From the NCBI GenBank assembly GCA_045107005.1, contig JBGCFP010000036.1, positions 1-64,000 of the forward strand: a DNA stretch of 64,000 bases. The letters are read 5' to 3'. The DNA is from JBCCMA01 sp045107005. GTDB lineage: Bacteria > Pseudomonadota > Gammaproteobacteria > Steroidobacterales > JBCCMA01. A program made the position numbers and the translations under genes. Shown one piece after another: positions 31,959 through 39,270 of the stretch; the first letter of the stretch is position 1; each line of letters begins with the position of its first letter. A model generated the notes under the pieces. It saw nothing but the letters and a program-made list of their open reading frames with translations. It made no database searches and was not told where the DNA came from.

Positions 31959-32381
31959 ATGGATGCTATTTCCGATGCCCTGGTGCAGATCGCGGGCTTA
32001 AGCAACACCACCGCAACCGCGCCCGGTGCGACCGCGCCAGCAGCGGGTGAACCGTCAGCGTACGACATCTCGGCGTTTCGTCAGTCGTTCGAGAAAGCGC
32101 AGTCGGTGAATTCTGCCGCGCCTTCCGCCGAGCCGGTGAAGCCAGCGGATTCCGAGGGCTTGCGCGCCGTTTTCTCAACGCTGGATTCGCTGAACGGTCG
32201 TGCGGAGACTCTCGAATCGAAGTCCGATGTCTTCACGTCCGGCAAGCGCGACATGAGCCCGGGCGACATGCTGATGCTGACCGTGCAGTCGCACGAGTTT
32301 CTGTTCCACTGCGAGCTGACCGCGAATGTGGCCAACCGTACGTCGGACGGAATTCAGCAGCTGTTCCGGCAACAGGGTTAG
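31959..32381 (+). CDS. sctI: T3SS inner rod protein SctI
   Basis: The ATG at 31959 follows AGGAGG by 6 bases and gives 140 residues. The C-terminal 45 residues (MSPGDMLMLTVQSHEFLFHCELTANVANRTSDGIQQLFRQQG) carry the SctI pattern: MSP.D...LQ...... followed by K/N-T--GI--LLK-Q. The N-terminal half is low-complexity Ala/Pro/Ser. SctI connects the export gate to the needle base. It lies 37 bp after the needle gene and 4 bp before sctJ. Confidence 0.9.
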   Translation: MDAISDALVQIAGLSNTTATAPGATAPAAGEPSAYDISAFRQSFEKAQSVNSAAPSAEPVKPADSEGLRAVFSTLDSLNGRAETLESKSDVFTSGKRDMSPGDMLMLTVQSHEFLFHCELTANVANRTSDGIQQLFRQQG

Positions 32382-32385
32382 GACC

Positions 32386-33174
32386 ATGATTAGACATGCA
32401 CTTGTCCTCGTGGGGCTGGCGTTGCTGTTGACCGGCTGCGGTAAGGTCGATCTCTACAACGGTCTGAGCGAGACGCAGGCGAACGAGGTGGCCGCGTCAC
32501 TGTTGGCGCAGAACATCAGTGCCGACAAGCGTCGTGCCGACGACAAGAAACGTTGGGTCGTTTCCGTGGCCAAGGCCGACATGGCGAACGCGATGCGCGT
32601 GCTGACAGCCGCGGGACTGCCGCGTCAAGAGTATCAGAGCTTGGGCGATGTGTTCGCCAAGAAGGGTTTCGTCTCGTCGCCGCTGGAAGAGAAAGCGCGC
32701 TACGTGCACGGCCTGTCGCAGGAATTGGCCCAGACACTGGCTGCCATCGACGGTGTGCGCCACGCTCGTGTGCACATTGCCATGCCCGAACGCGATGCGC
32801 TGACCGCTGAGGCCAAACCTTCCTCGGCGTCGGTCGTGATCGTCGTGCAGCGTGACTCGGGAATAGAATCGCGTGAGACCGACATCAAGGCGATCGTCAA
32901 AGACGGCGTCGAAGGGCTCGATGACGTGAATAAAGTGACCGTCAAATTCTTCAACGCACCGGTGGTTGAACCTCTGGCTCAGCGCGAGCAGTTGTCCATC
33001 GCGTCGTTGCCTTACCCCGAATCGCAAATCGGTTTGGTGGTCGCTGTTGCGGGACTGGCCGTCTGGTGGTTGCTGCACTGGCGCTTTACGCAAGGCCACC
33101 GGCGCCTGGCTGCGACAACGCGGGATCGCAACAAGGTGAACGACCGGGCACCCGTGAGACGCCGTCGCCGCTGA
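32386..33174 (+). CDS. sctJ: T3SS inner-membrane ring lipoprotein SctJ
   Basis: 262 residues with lipobox LLTGC giving a mature N-terminal Cys. VDLYNGLSETQANEVAASLLAQNI is the typical YscJ/FliF-type beginning, and two ring-building domains follow (LPRQEYQSLGDVFAKKGFVSSPLEEKARYVHGLSQELAQTLAAIDGVRHARVHIAMPERD). A C-terminal membrane helix (IGLVVAVAGLAVWWLLHW) is followed by a basic tail ending RRRRR. SctJ forms the inner ring surrounding the export gate. The stop overlaps the sctK start (TGATG). Confidence 0.95.
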   Translation: MIRHALVLVGLALLLTGCGKVDLYNGLSETQANEVAASLLAQNISADKRRADDKKRWVVSVAKADMANAMRVLTAAGLPRQEYQSLGDVFAKKGFVSSPLEEKARYVHGLSQELAQTLAAIDGVRHARVHIAMPERDALTAEAKPSSASVVIVVQRDSGIESRETDIKAIVKDGVEGLDDVNKVTVKFFNAPVVEPLAQREQLSIASLPYPESQIGLVVAVAGLAVWWLLHWRFTQGHRRLAATTRDRNKVNDRAPVRRRRR

Positions 33175-33914
33175 TGTCGAACGTTGCGACAACAACGCCT
33201 CGGTTGGGTGAGGCAGCGGTGAGGCACTGGCAGACCCTGGTCGCGCGCGCGGTCGACGATTGCGATGCGGCGTGGGTGCCCGGCGCGGATGCCGCACTGC
33301 TGACAGCCCTGCGCGCCTCACCGACCGGGCGGCGACTGCTGGCGCGCTGTTTGGCCAACGGTGTGGCACCCGCATTAATGAATGTGCCGGCGATTGACGT
33401 CCTCGCAACGCTGCCCCAGTGCGACTGGGTCCTGGATCGGGGCGAGCAACTGCGCAGTCGCATTGCTGACCTCGGTTGCCTCGCACTCGCCCCGGGCGTA
33501 CGCAAGCTGGTGGATCGCAACGCCGTGCGCTCGCTGCGTACCGCCCTTGGCGGCAAGCGCTACGACTGGCTGCTCGGCTCCGGGGCGGAGCTCGACGGAC
33601 AAATGAGCGAAGTGCGTCGACTCAAAGGCTGGCGCCTGGTTGATCAATTCATGGGCGACGAAGACGCATTCGTCAGGCTCATTATCGAACGGGGTCTGGA
33701 TGAAATTGGGGGCGCGCTTACCGGCGCACCCGTGCTGCTGCGCGAGCGAGTTCGCCTGCTTTTTCCACCGTCGGACACAGGCAATACGGCGGACCCATGG
33801 TTGCCACCCGGCCGAGCCTTGCGCCTGATGCGCGAAGGGGGTAGCGACGCTCAAGCCTTAAACCCCGCGTTGCGAGGCTTGCCACAACAAGCCGCTACGG
33901 CTGAGGCAGTATAA
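33174..33914 (+). CDS. sctK: Probable T3SS sorting-platform protein SctK
   Basis: 246 residues, soluble, starting inside the TGA of sctJ. Its position between sctJ and sctL is that of SctK (YscK/HrpB4-type) in many systems. The sequence is helical and rich in Arg, Leu and Ala (WVLDRGEQLRSRIADLGCLALAPGVRKLVDRNAVRSLRTALGGKRYDWLLGSG), without cysteine clusters or catalytic motifs. SctK links the SctD ring to the SctQ pods. SctK proteins are poorly conserved, so this call rests mainly on gene order and size. Confidence 0.6.
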   Translation: MSNVATTTPRLGEAAVRHWQTLVARAVDDCDAAWVPGADAALLTALRASPTGRRLLARCLANGVAPALMNVPAIDVLATLPQCDWVLDRGEQLRSRIADLGCLALAPGVRKLVDRNAVRSLRTALGGKRYDWLLGSGAELDGQMSEVRRLKGWRLVDQFMGDEDAFVRLIIERGLDEIGGALTGAPVLLRERVRLLFPPSDTGNTADPWLPPGRALRLMREGGSDAQALNPALRGLPQQAATAEAV

Positions 33915-33916
33915 CG

Positions 33917-34570
33917 ATGACAGACGCGCGAATCCTGGATCTGAAGGCACTGGCTCACGCGCAGGACGGCGCGGTGATTCCGGCCGCCAACCACGCGCCA
34001 TTTGCCGCGCTCGACGAGTTGTTGACGGCGGCCAACGACGTGTTTGCCGAAGCGCAGCTTGATGCACGCTCCATGCGCGAGCAGGCGCGGACGCTTGGCT
34101 ACGAACAGGGCTTGCTCGACGCGCGCGAGGAAATGGCGCAGGAATTGGCAGGTGCCCATCGCAAGGGGCACGAATTGTTCGAACAGCAAACCGCGATGGT
34201 GCTGGATTTGGCGCTGGCGATCGTTGAGCGCCTTGCGCCCGATCTGGATGCCGGCGCGCTGGTTCAACCGATGGTGTCGCGTTCGATACTCGCGGCACAG
34301 GCGAACCAATACTTGCAGATCAAGGTTCATCCGTCGCAGCTTGGCCCGGCCAAGGCGGCCGTCGACGAGTTGGGCAACGTGCACCCCGCGGTGAGCAGCT
34401 ATCAGGTCATCGCCGACGATTGTGTCGATGAGCTTGCGTGTGTCGTGGAAACCGAAGTGGGCGCTGTGCGCTCAAGCTTTGAGCAACAAATTAGGGCGAT
34501 CCGGACGGCCCTGAGTGCGCCGCTCACCGTCGATGAAGAGGTCGACGACACAGAGCGTGACGATGGCTAA
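33917..34570 (+). CDS. sctL: T3SS ATPase regulator / stator SctL
   Basis: 217 residues, FliH/SctL family. The middle is an acidic coiled coil (about 45-100: DVFAEAQLDARSMREQARTLGYEQGLLDAREEMAQELAGAHRKG). The C-terminal half has the family pattern (LDLALAIVERLAPDLDAGALVQPMVSRSILAAQANQYLQIKVHPSQL...VIADDCVDELACVVETEVGAVRSSFEQQIRAIRTAL). SctL dimers connect SctQ with the SctN ATPase and restrain its activity. It overlaps sctN by 8 bp. Confidence 0.92.
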   Translation: MTDARILDLKALAHAQDGAVIPAANHAPFAALDELLTAANDVFAEAQLDARSMREQARTLGYEQGLLDAREEMAQELAGAHRKGHELFEQQTAMVLDLALAIVERLAPDLDAGALVQPMVSRSILAAQANQYLQIKVHPSQLGPAKAAVDELGNVHPAVSSYQVIADDCVDELACVVETEVGAVRSSFEQQIRAIRTALSAPLTVDEEVDDTERDDG

Positions 34571-35873
34571 TGCGCATCGTCAGCGATTGGCCCGTGTTGG
34601 CCGCGTCGACACGGTTCAACGTGTCGGACACGTGGCCAGAGCGTTTGGCACGCTTATCCGCGTCACGGGAATTCGCGCGCGCATCGGCGAGCTGTGCGAA
34701 TTGCGCAACCCGGATGACGACTTTCGTCTGATTGGCGAGGTCGTCGGCATCGCCGGTGGCGAGACGCTACTTACGCCGTTGGGTTCGCTCGAGGGCTTGT
34801 CCGCCGCGGCGGAAGTGACGGCAACGGGTCACCGCGCTTCGGTGGCTGTCGGCGAGCAGTTGAAAGGGCGCGTGCTCGATGCACACGGTGTGCCGATGGA
34901 CGACGGTCCGGCGCTGTCCTTACCGCAGCGCGTGCCGGTTTACGCAAACGCGCCCAACCCGCTGACGCGGCGGCGCATCGACCGGACGTTCGACACGGGA
35001 ATTCGCGCCGTCGACGCGTCATTGACGTTGGGCGAGGGTCAGCGCATCGGGGTCTTCGCGTCCGCCGGCGGGGGCAAGAGCACGCTGATGGGAATGCTCG
35101 CCAGGCGCAGTGACGCGGACGTGAACGTGGTGGTGCTGGTGGGTGAACGGGGTCGCGAGGTCAGCGAGTTTATCCAGGACAATCTGGGTGACCAGGGCAT
35201 GCAGCGCAGCGTGTTGGTCGTGGCAACGTCGGATCGTCCTGCTCTGGAACGCTCGCGTGCCGCTTACGTGGGCACCGCCATTGCCGAGTACTTTCGTGAG
35301 CAGGGCCAGCGCGTCCTGTTGCTGGTTGATTCGATCACACGTTTCGCACGCGCCCTGCGAGACGTCGGTTTGGCGGTGGGCGAGCCGCCCGTCAGGCGTG
35401 GCTTTACGCCTACGGTTTTTTCGTCGCTGCCGCTGCTTTTCGAGCGTGCTGGCAACAGTGCGAACGGCACCATGACGGCGGTCTACAGCGTGCTCGTGGA
35501 GGACGATAACGATGTCGATCCGATTGCCGAAGAGACACGCTCGATCATCGATGGACACATTGTCCTGTCAAAAAAACTGGCGGCTGCGAATCACTACCCG
35601 GCGATCGATGTGCTGCGGAGCATCAGTCGCCTGATGCCCAAAGTCGCCGCTGTGGATCATCTCAAGGCCGCATCCCAACTGCGCGAGTATCTGGCCAAGT
35701 ATGAAGACATCGAACTGCTACTGCAGCTCGGTGAGTATGAGCCGGGCAAGGACGCGACCGCGGATGCCGCGATTCAGTATCGCGACACCATCAACCAGTT
35801 CCTGCGTCAGACTGAAGAAGAGCGTTGTCCGGCCGCGGCCACATCTGAACAGCTGCAAGGCTTGTTCAAGTGA
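34563..35873 (+). CDS. sctN: T3SS ATPase SctN
   Basis: The ATG at 34563 gives 436 residues; it overlaps sctL by 8 bp. The F1-beta-like fold is complete. The Walker A loop is ASAGGGKST (Lys172), a variant of the usual GSGVGKST. Next come LVGERGREVSEFI, the Walker B strand VLLLVDSITRFARALRDVGLAVGEPP and GYTP-like RRGFTPTVFSSLPLLFERAG, then a catalytic-arginine-region segment, HIVLSKKLAAANHYPAIDVLRSISRLM. The hexamer strips chaperones and unfolds substrates at the export gate. The C-terminal domain is shorter than in F1 ATPases, as expected for this family. Confidence 0.95.
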   Translation: MANAHRQRLARVGRVDTVQRVGHVARAFGTLIRVTGIRARIGELCELRNPDDDFRLIGEVVGIAGGETLLTPLGSLEGLSAAAEVTATGHRASVAVGEQLKGRVLDAHGVPMDDGPALSLPQRVPVYANAPNPLTRRRIDRTFDTGIRAVDASLTLGEGQRIGVFASAGGGKSTLMGMLARRSDADVNVVVLVGERGREVSEFIQDNLGDQGMQRSVLVVATSDRPALERSRAAYVGTAIAEYFREQGQRVLLLVDSITRFARALRDVGLAVGEPPVRRGFTPTVFSSLPLLFERAGNSANGTMTAVYSVLVEDDNDVDPIAEETRSIIDGHIVLSKKLAAANHYPAIDVLRSISRLMPKVAAVDHLKAASQLREYLAKYEDIELLLQLGEYEPGKDATADAAIQYRDTINQFLRQTEEERCPAAATSEQLQGLFK

Positions 35874-36358
35874 ACGCCGACGCGCTGCGCCGCCTGCTGG
35901 TGGTGCGTGAGCATCGGGTCGATGCAGCGCGCGCAACGCTGGAAGGAAAACAACGCATCGCCGAGGGGTGTGCGAACGAAGAGCAGCGGTTGCAGAAAAG
36001 TCTCGAATCGTTGCTGCTGCAGCGCATGCACCAGCAGCGGGTTCTGGGTGAACAAATGCAGCCGCACAGTGGCGCGGGATTGCAACTGTTGAACGTGCAG
36101 CAGGGCGATCAGTTTATCGGTCGTCTCACCGACCTCGCGAGCAACGTGGGTAACGAAATCGTTGCCGTGCGCAAAGCGCTCGCCAAGGCGCTCGAAGACG
36201 TTGCGTCGGCGCGGCGCGTGCTGCGTCACGCCATGGCGAAACGCGACGCACTGATCAAGGTGCGCGATGAGCATGAGGGCGAGGTGCGTCGCGAGAACGC
36301 GCGCCGGGAAGACGAGGAAAGTGAAGAAATTGCGGCACGTCGAATGGTGTTGATGTGA
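35870..36358 (+). CDS. sctO: T3SS stalk protein SctO
   Basis: 162 residues with a GTG start overlapping the sctN stop (GTGA). The protein is nearly all coiled coil (LLVVREHRVDAARATLEGKQRIAEGCANEEQRLQKSLESLLLQRMHQQ... and EVRRENARREDEESEEIAARR), as in YscO and FliJ. Its order after sctN supports the call. SctO is the central stalk in the SctN hexamer and contacts SctV. The C-terminus is strongly charged. Confidence 0.82.
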   Translation: MNADALRRLLVVREHRVDAARATLEGKQRIAEGCANEEQRLQKSLESLLLQRMHQQRVLGEQMQPHSGAGLQLLNVQQGDQFIGRLTDLASNVGNEIVAVRKALAKALEDVASARRVLRHAMAKRDALIKVRDEHEGEVRRENARREDEESEEIAARRMVLM

Positions 36359-37011
36359 AGACGTCTGACGCGCCGCCGCCGTCGACGGCGCGTACTCCGG
36401 CCCCGAAAGACGACGCAGGACGTCGTGGTTCGCCGGTCGAGCAAGCTTTGGTAAATCGATTTCGCGCGGCGCTGGACGCGCGCGGCCTGGGAGGTGAGAG
36501 CGCTGAGAGGCCAGAGCGGGTCGACGATGACGCGCTCGCACCGGTGCAGGAGCGAGATGCACGCGAGCGCGAATTGATGTCGGGCGCCGGAACCGACACG
36601 CAGGCCGATTCACGTGATTCGGGTCAGCCAGGCGATCTGCCGACGCTTGGTCTGTCACAGACGATGGCGCCAGGCGGCGTCGCTTCCGCCCTGGCGACAG
36701 CCGCCACGGTGACGCCCGGATATAGCGCCGCCGTCGTGGCGCAGCTGTTGGAAAAGCACGTCAAACAGTTGCTGGTGTCTGACTCAACGGCGGTGCGCAG
36801 CGAACAGCCCAGTGTCATGCTCAATCTGACGGACGCTGTGTTACCTGGCACGCAGCTCACGCTGACCCAAACGGAGCAGGGATGGCGATTGGACTCGCGC
36901 TCGTCGTCCGCGTCGTCTTACCGAGCTGTGCGAGATCTGGCCCCGCAACTGCAGGAGCGTTTCAGTGAGCGGGGTTTGGGTGAGCTGCTGCTGGACGTGC
37001 GCCTGCTCTAA
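36355..37011 (+). CDS. sctP: T3SS needle-length / substrate-switch protein SctP
   Basis: 218 residues with GTG start overlapping sctO by 4 bp. The N-terminal half is Pro-, Ala- and charge-rich and probably disordered. The C-terminal domain (about 125-218: LLEKHVKQLLV...PSVMLNLTDAVLPGTQLTLTQTEQGWRLDSRSSSASSYRAVRDLAPQLQERFSERGLGELLLDVRLL) follows the HrpP/YscP substrate-switch domain pattern. SctP measures needle length and acts on SctU to change specificity. It is short for a ruler. It is the last gene of the apparatus run and is followed by a strong hairpin. Confidence 0.72.
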   Translation: MKTSDAPPPSTARTPAPKDDAGRRGSPVEQALVNRFRAALDARGLGGESAERPERVDDDALAPVQERDARERELMSGAGTDTQADSRDSGQPGDLPTLGLSQTMAPGGVASALATAATVTPGYSAAVVAQLLEKHVKQLLVSDSTAVRSEQPSVMLNLTDAVLPGTQLTLTQTEQGWRLDSRSSSASSYRAVRDLAPQLQERFSERGLGELLLDVRLL

Positions 37012-37015
37012 CGAA

Positions 37016-37052
37016 GCAGGTCCCGTCAGCCTGACTGGTTGACGGGACCTGC
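37016..37052. terminator. Strong hairpin at the end of the T3SS operon
   Basis: GCAGGTCCCGTCA and TGACGGGACCTGC form a perfect 13-bp stem with an 11-base loop, 4 bases after the sctP stop and before the convergent VPLPA-CTERM gene. There is no T-run on either strand, so it may act as a bidirectional barrier or mRNA 3' stabiliser. Confidence 0.6.
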
Positions 37053-37070
37053 AAAGCGATACCTTAAGGC

Positions 37071-37904
37071 TTAGCGCTTGGCGCGGCGCAACCGGCTCAG
37101 CATGGCCAAGCCGCCCGCGAACAACCATACGGCTGCTGGCAAGGGAACGGGCGCAAAGGCGATGTCCTGAATGCGTCGGTCGTCGTTGAAATCGATGATG
37201 AATTCCACCGCACCCGTAATCGGATCGATGGTCCACATCGTTTCACCCAGCGCGTCGCCGTTGCAGCAGTCCGACGCGTAAAGGAGCCCATCGGCGGCGT
37301 TGTATCCAAGGCCCAGTACGCCACCTGTGATGGTGCCTGCCAGGTTGCCCAGAATGTCGCCGGTACCGGCGTCCAACTCAAACGCAAAATTGGGCGAGTT
37401 GGCGTTGTGGACGAACAAGCTGTCGGTGCCGTAAGCGATCGAGTAAAAGCCGTCTCCGCTCGGCAGCGTGTTGATGACCTGGAGTTCGCCGGTGAGCGGG
37501 TCGACCGTCGCCACCTGTTCCAGACCACCAATGCGTGCGATCGCATACAGCGTGCCGTCGGGCGCGGCCGTCAGATCGTTAACGCGATCGCCCGTGGCGG
37601 CGCTAAAGCCGCTGCCGTTAAAATCCGCCGACCCGGAAACCGTGCCCGCCAGATCCATGGTCACCAGCGCGTGGGTCGATGACGAGGCGTACAGCTGCCC
37701 GCTGGCCACTGCCAGGCCGCTGAAACCGACACCGGCAATCGGCTGCCCAAAGGACACGAAGGCGCCGGTATTGCTATCGAACGTACCTAACTCTCCGCCG
37801 AAAGGTGCGCCTGCGTTGGCACCGCCGTGAATAATGTACATCGTCGCCGCGTTGGCGCTGGCGCTCATCAAAAGCGCAGCGCAGAGAAGCATTGATTTTT
37901 TCAT
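37071..37904 (-). CDS. VPLPA-CTERM exported protein, beta-propeller-like
   Basis: 277 residues with signal peptide (LLCAALLMSASANA-AT). The body has repeated short strands with sequence units such as LYASSSTHALVTMDLAGTVSG and LYAIARIGGLEQVATVDPLTGELQ, as in a WD/YVTN-like propeller. The C-terminus is a textbook exosortase sorting tail: VPLPAAVWLFAGGLAMLSRLRRAKR, i.e. VPLPA motif, hydrophobic helix and basic end. Such proteins are cleaved at the inner membrane and delivered to the surface or exopolysaccharide. It converges on the T3SS operon and shows no T3SS-regulon box. The exosortase is not in the window. Confidence 0.88.
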   Translation of the reverse strand: MKKSMLLCAALLMSASANAATMYIIHGGANAGAPFGGELGTFDSNTGAFVSFGQPIAGVGFSGLAVASGQLYASSSTHALVTMDLAGTVSGSADFNGSGFSAATGDRVNDLTAAPDGTLYAIARIGGLEQVATVDPLTGELQVINTLPSGDGFYSIAYGTDSLFVHNANSPNFAFELDAGTGDILGNLAGTITGGVLGLGYNAADGLLYASDCCNGDALGETMWTIDPITGAVEFIIDFNDDRRIQDIAFAPVPLPAAVWLFAGGLAMLSRLRRAKR

Positions 37905-37969
37905 TTTTGACTGTCTCCAGATTGAATCATTCCTTCTGCCACCGAAAATAATGGACCTTTTGACGTCGC

Positions 37970-38500
37970 TCAGCCAGTTCGGCTCTCAGATGACGACGGC
38001 GCCAAGCGTTCGAAAGACTGTGCGTGCCGCTCGAAGTGCGTGGTCAGGCCGGTGTCGCGAAAACCCAGCCGTCGCAGCAGGATGCCGATGACGCGATTCC
38101 CGGGATCGCAGTAGCCCACCAGACGTCGCAGATTCAGCGTGTCGAACGCGTAGTCGCACAGCGCACGTCCGCCCTCAAGCGCGTAGAACTTGCCCCAGGC
38201 TTCAGGACGCAAACGCACGCCGATTTCGACCTGGTCTAAACACTCGTTAACGGGCATCAAGGAGAAGTAGCCCAGGAAAGCGTCCTCGTCATCGGCGGCC
38301 CGCCAGATACCGAGCCCGCGGCCGTCGGCGTAAAGCGACTGCAGGTGTTGGATCAGCAGGAGTGCTTTGGTCGGTGAATCGACCGGGTCGTCAATGAGGT
38401 ATTCGCGGACGCGCGGATCTGCGTCCAGATCGATTAGCGACTGCGCGTCACCGAAGTCGAATTCTCGCCACTGCATGCGGCGCGATTGGAGTGCGTTCAA
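37970..38500 (-). CDS. GNAT N-acetyltransferase (RimJ/RimL type) in the T3SS regulon
   Basis: 176 residues, GNAT fold of the Acetyltransf_3 type: LGYFSLMPVNECLDQVEIGVRLRPEAWGKFYALEGGRALCDYAFDTLNLRRLVGYCDPGNRVIGILLRRLGFRDTG has the acetyl-CoA-binding loop (RPEAWGKFYA) and the N.xS-like GNRV.. helix. No signal peptide. Its ATG overlaps the stop of the DUF6683-like gene by 4 bp, so the two are translationally coupled and together follow the T3SS-regulon box at 39141. It may modify its partner protein, a T3SS component or an unrelated N-terminus or metabolite; the sequence does not decide this. Confidence 0.85.
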   Translation of the reverse strand: MNALQSRRMQWREFDFGDAQSLIDLDADPRVREYLIDDPVDSPTKALLLIQHLQSLYADGRGLGIWRAADDEDAFLGYFSLMPVNECLDQVEIGVRLRPEAWGKFYALEGGRALCDYAFDTLNLRRLVGYCDPGNRVIGILLRRLGFRDTGLTTHFERHAQSFERLAPSSSESRTG

Positions 38501-39057
38501 CGACGCCGCATACCTTGGTTGGTCAGTTTCATTTTCGCCAGCTCATAGCCTTTTTTGCGCGTGTTTTGTTTGGCACTGCGCGCCATTTGGCGTAGCTGTA
38601 AATCCTGCTTGTTGCTCAGTGCGTCCCGATACACGCCGTACGCCACGGTGGACTCGTAGACCAGTGCCTCGCCCATCATCTGGCGCTTGTCGACCGATGC
38701 GGTCAGTTCGCTGGAGGCGATTCTCGGCAGCACCTGGTCACGGACGGCGAGTGCCTGGGCGCCGTTCGCCAACGGCTTGTTGTGAATGATGCTCCACATG
38801 CTGATCCAGTAAGCGGCCATCGTGTCGGCCAGATTGTCGTGGCGCAAACCCAAAGGTCCAAAAACATCGCGAAATTCGGCGACGATATCGCGCCCGGCCA
38901 GTTCGGCTTCGACCACCGCACGGTAAGCCGGGTTGTCGCGCGAGAGAGTGTCAACGGTTTCAGCCAGCACCTGTTTAGAAATGGCGTCGTCGTAGGTGAA
39001 ATCGAGCGCCTGATAGGGCTCGTCTGCGCGCACGGGATCCGGGTTTACTGCACTCAT
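38497..39057 (-). CDS. Leaderless DUF6683-like protein, T3SS regulon; paralogue of 11726-12466
   Basis: The ATG at 39057, 7 bases after AAGGAG, gives 186 residues without signal peptide. The core (FGPLGLRHDNLADTMAAYWISMWSIIHNKPL ... GEALVYESTVAYGVYRDALSNKQDLQLRQMARSAKQNTRKKGYELAKMKLTNQGM) aligns with the exported paralogue at 11.7-12.5 kb. The first six residues, MSAVNP, are identical to those of the DUF1521 protein encoded at 10025, perhaps because both carry a similar T3SS N-terminal signal. The basic C-terminus may bind nucleic acid or a partner. A T3SS-regulon box lies 83 bp upstream. Function unknown. Confidence 0.65.
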   Translation of the reverse strand: MSAVNPDPVRADEPYQALDFTYDDAISKQVLAETVDTLSRDNPAYRAVVEAELAGRDIVAEFRDVFGPLGLRHDNLADTMAAYWISMWSIIHNKPLANGAQALAVRDQVLPRIASSELTASVDKRQMMGEALVYESTVAYGVYRDALSNKQDLQLRQMARSAKQNTRKKGYELAKMKLTNQGMRRR

Positions 39058-39140
39058 CGCATGACTCCTTGGGCAACTTCGCGGCGCAAAATAACGCTTC
39101 ACGCGTTGTCACTGTAGCAACGAGCGGTGCGCGGTATAAC

Positions 39141-39156
39141 CTGGGGTAAACCCCAT
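39141..39156 (-). promoter_or_regulatory. T3SS-regulon palindrome box
   Basis: CTGGGGTAAACCCCAT has a perfect GGGGT-aa-ACCCC core, 83 bp upstream of the leaderless DUF6683-like gene. On the minus strand a TACAGT hexamer (39111-39116) lies 24 bp downstream of the box. Confidence 0.65.
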
Positions 39157-39270
39157 GTTGGTATAGGTCAGGGAATCGGTGGGTACTCAAACCCGTTGCA
39201 CGGCTAGACGCAGACGCCCATCCGTCTTGCGTTTGACGAATACGGCTGCGCGATTTGCCGGCTGATCAGG

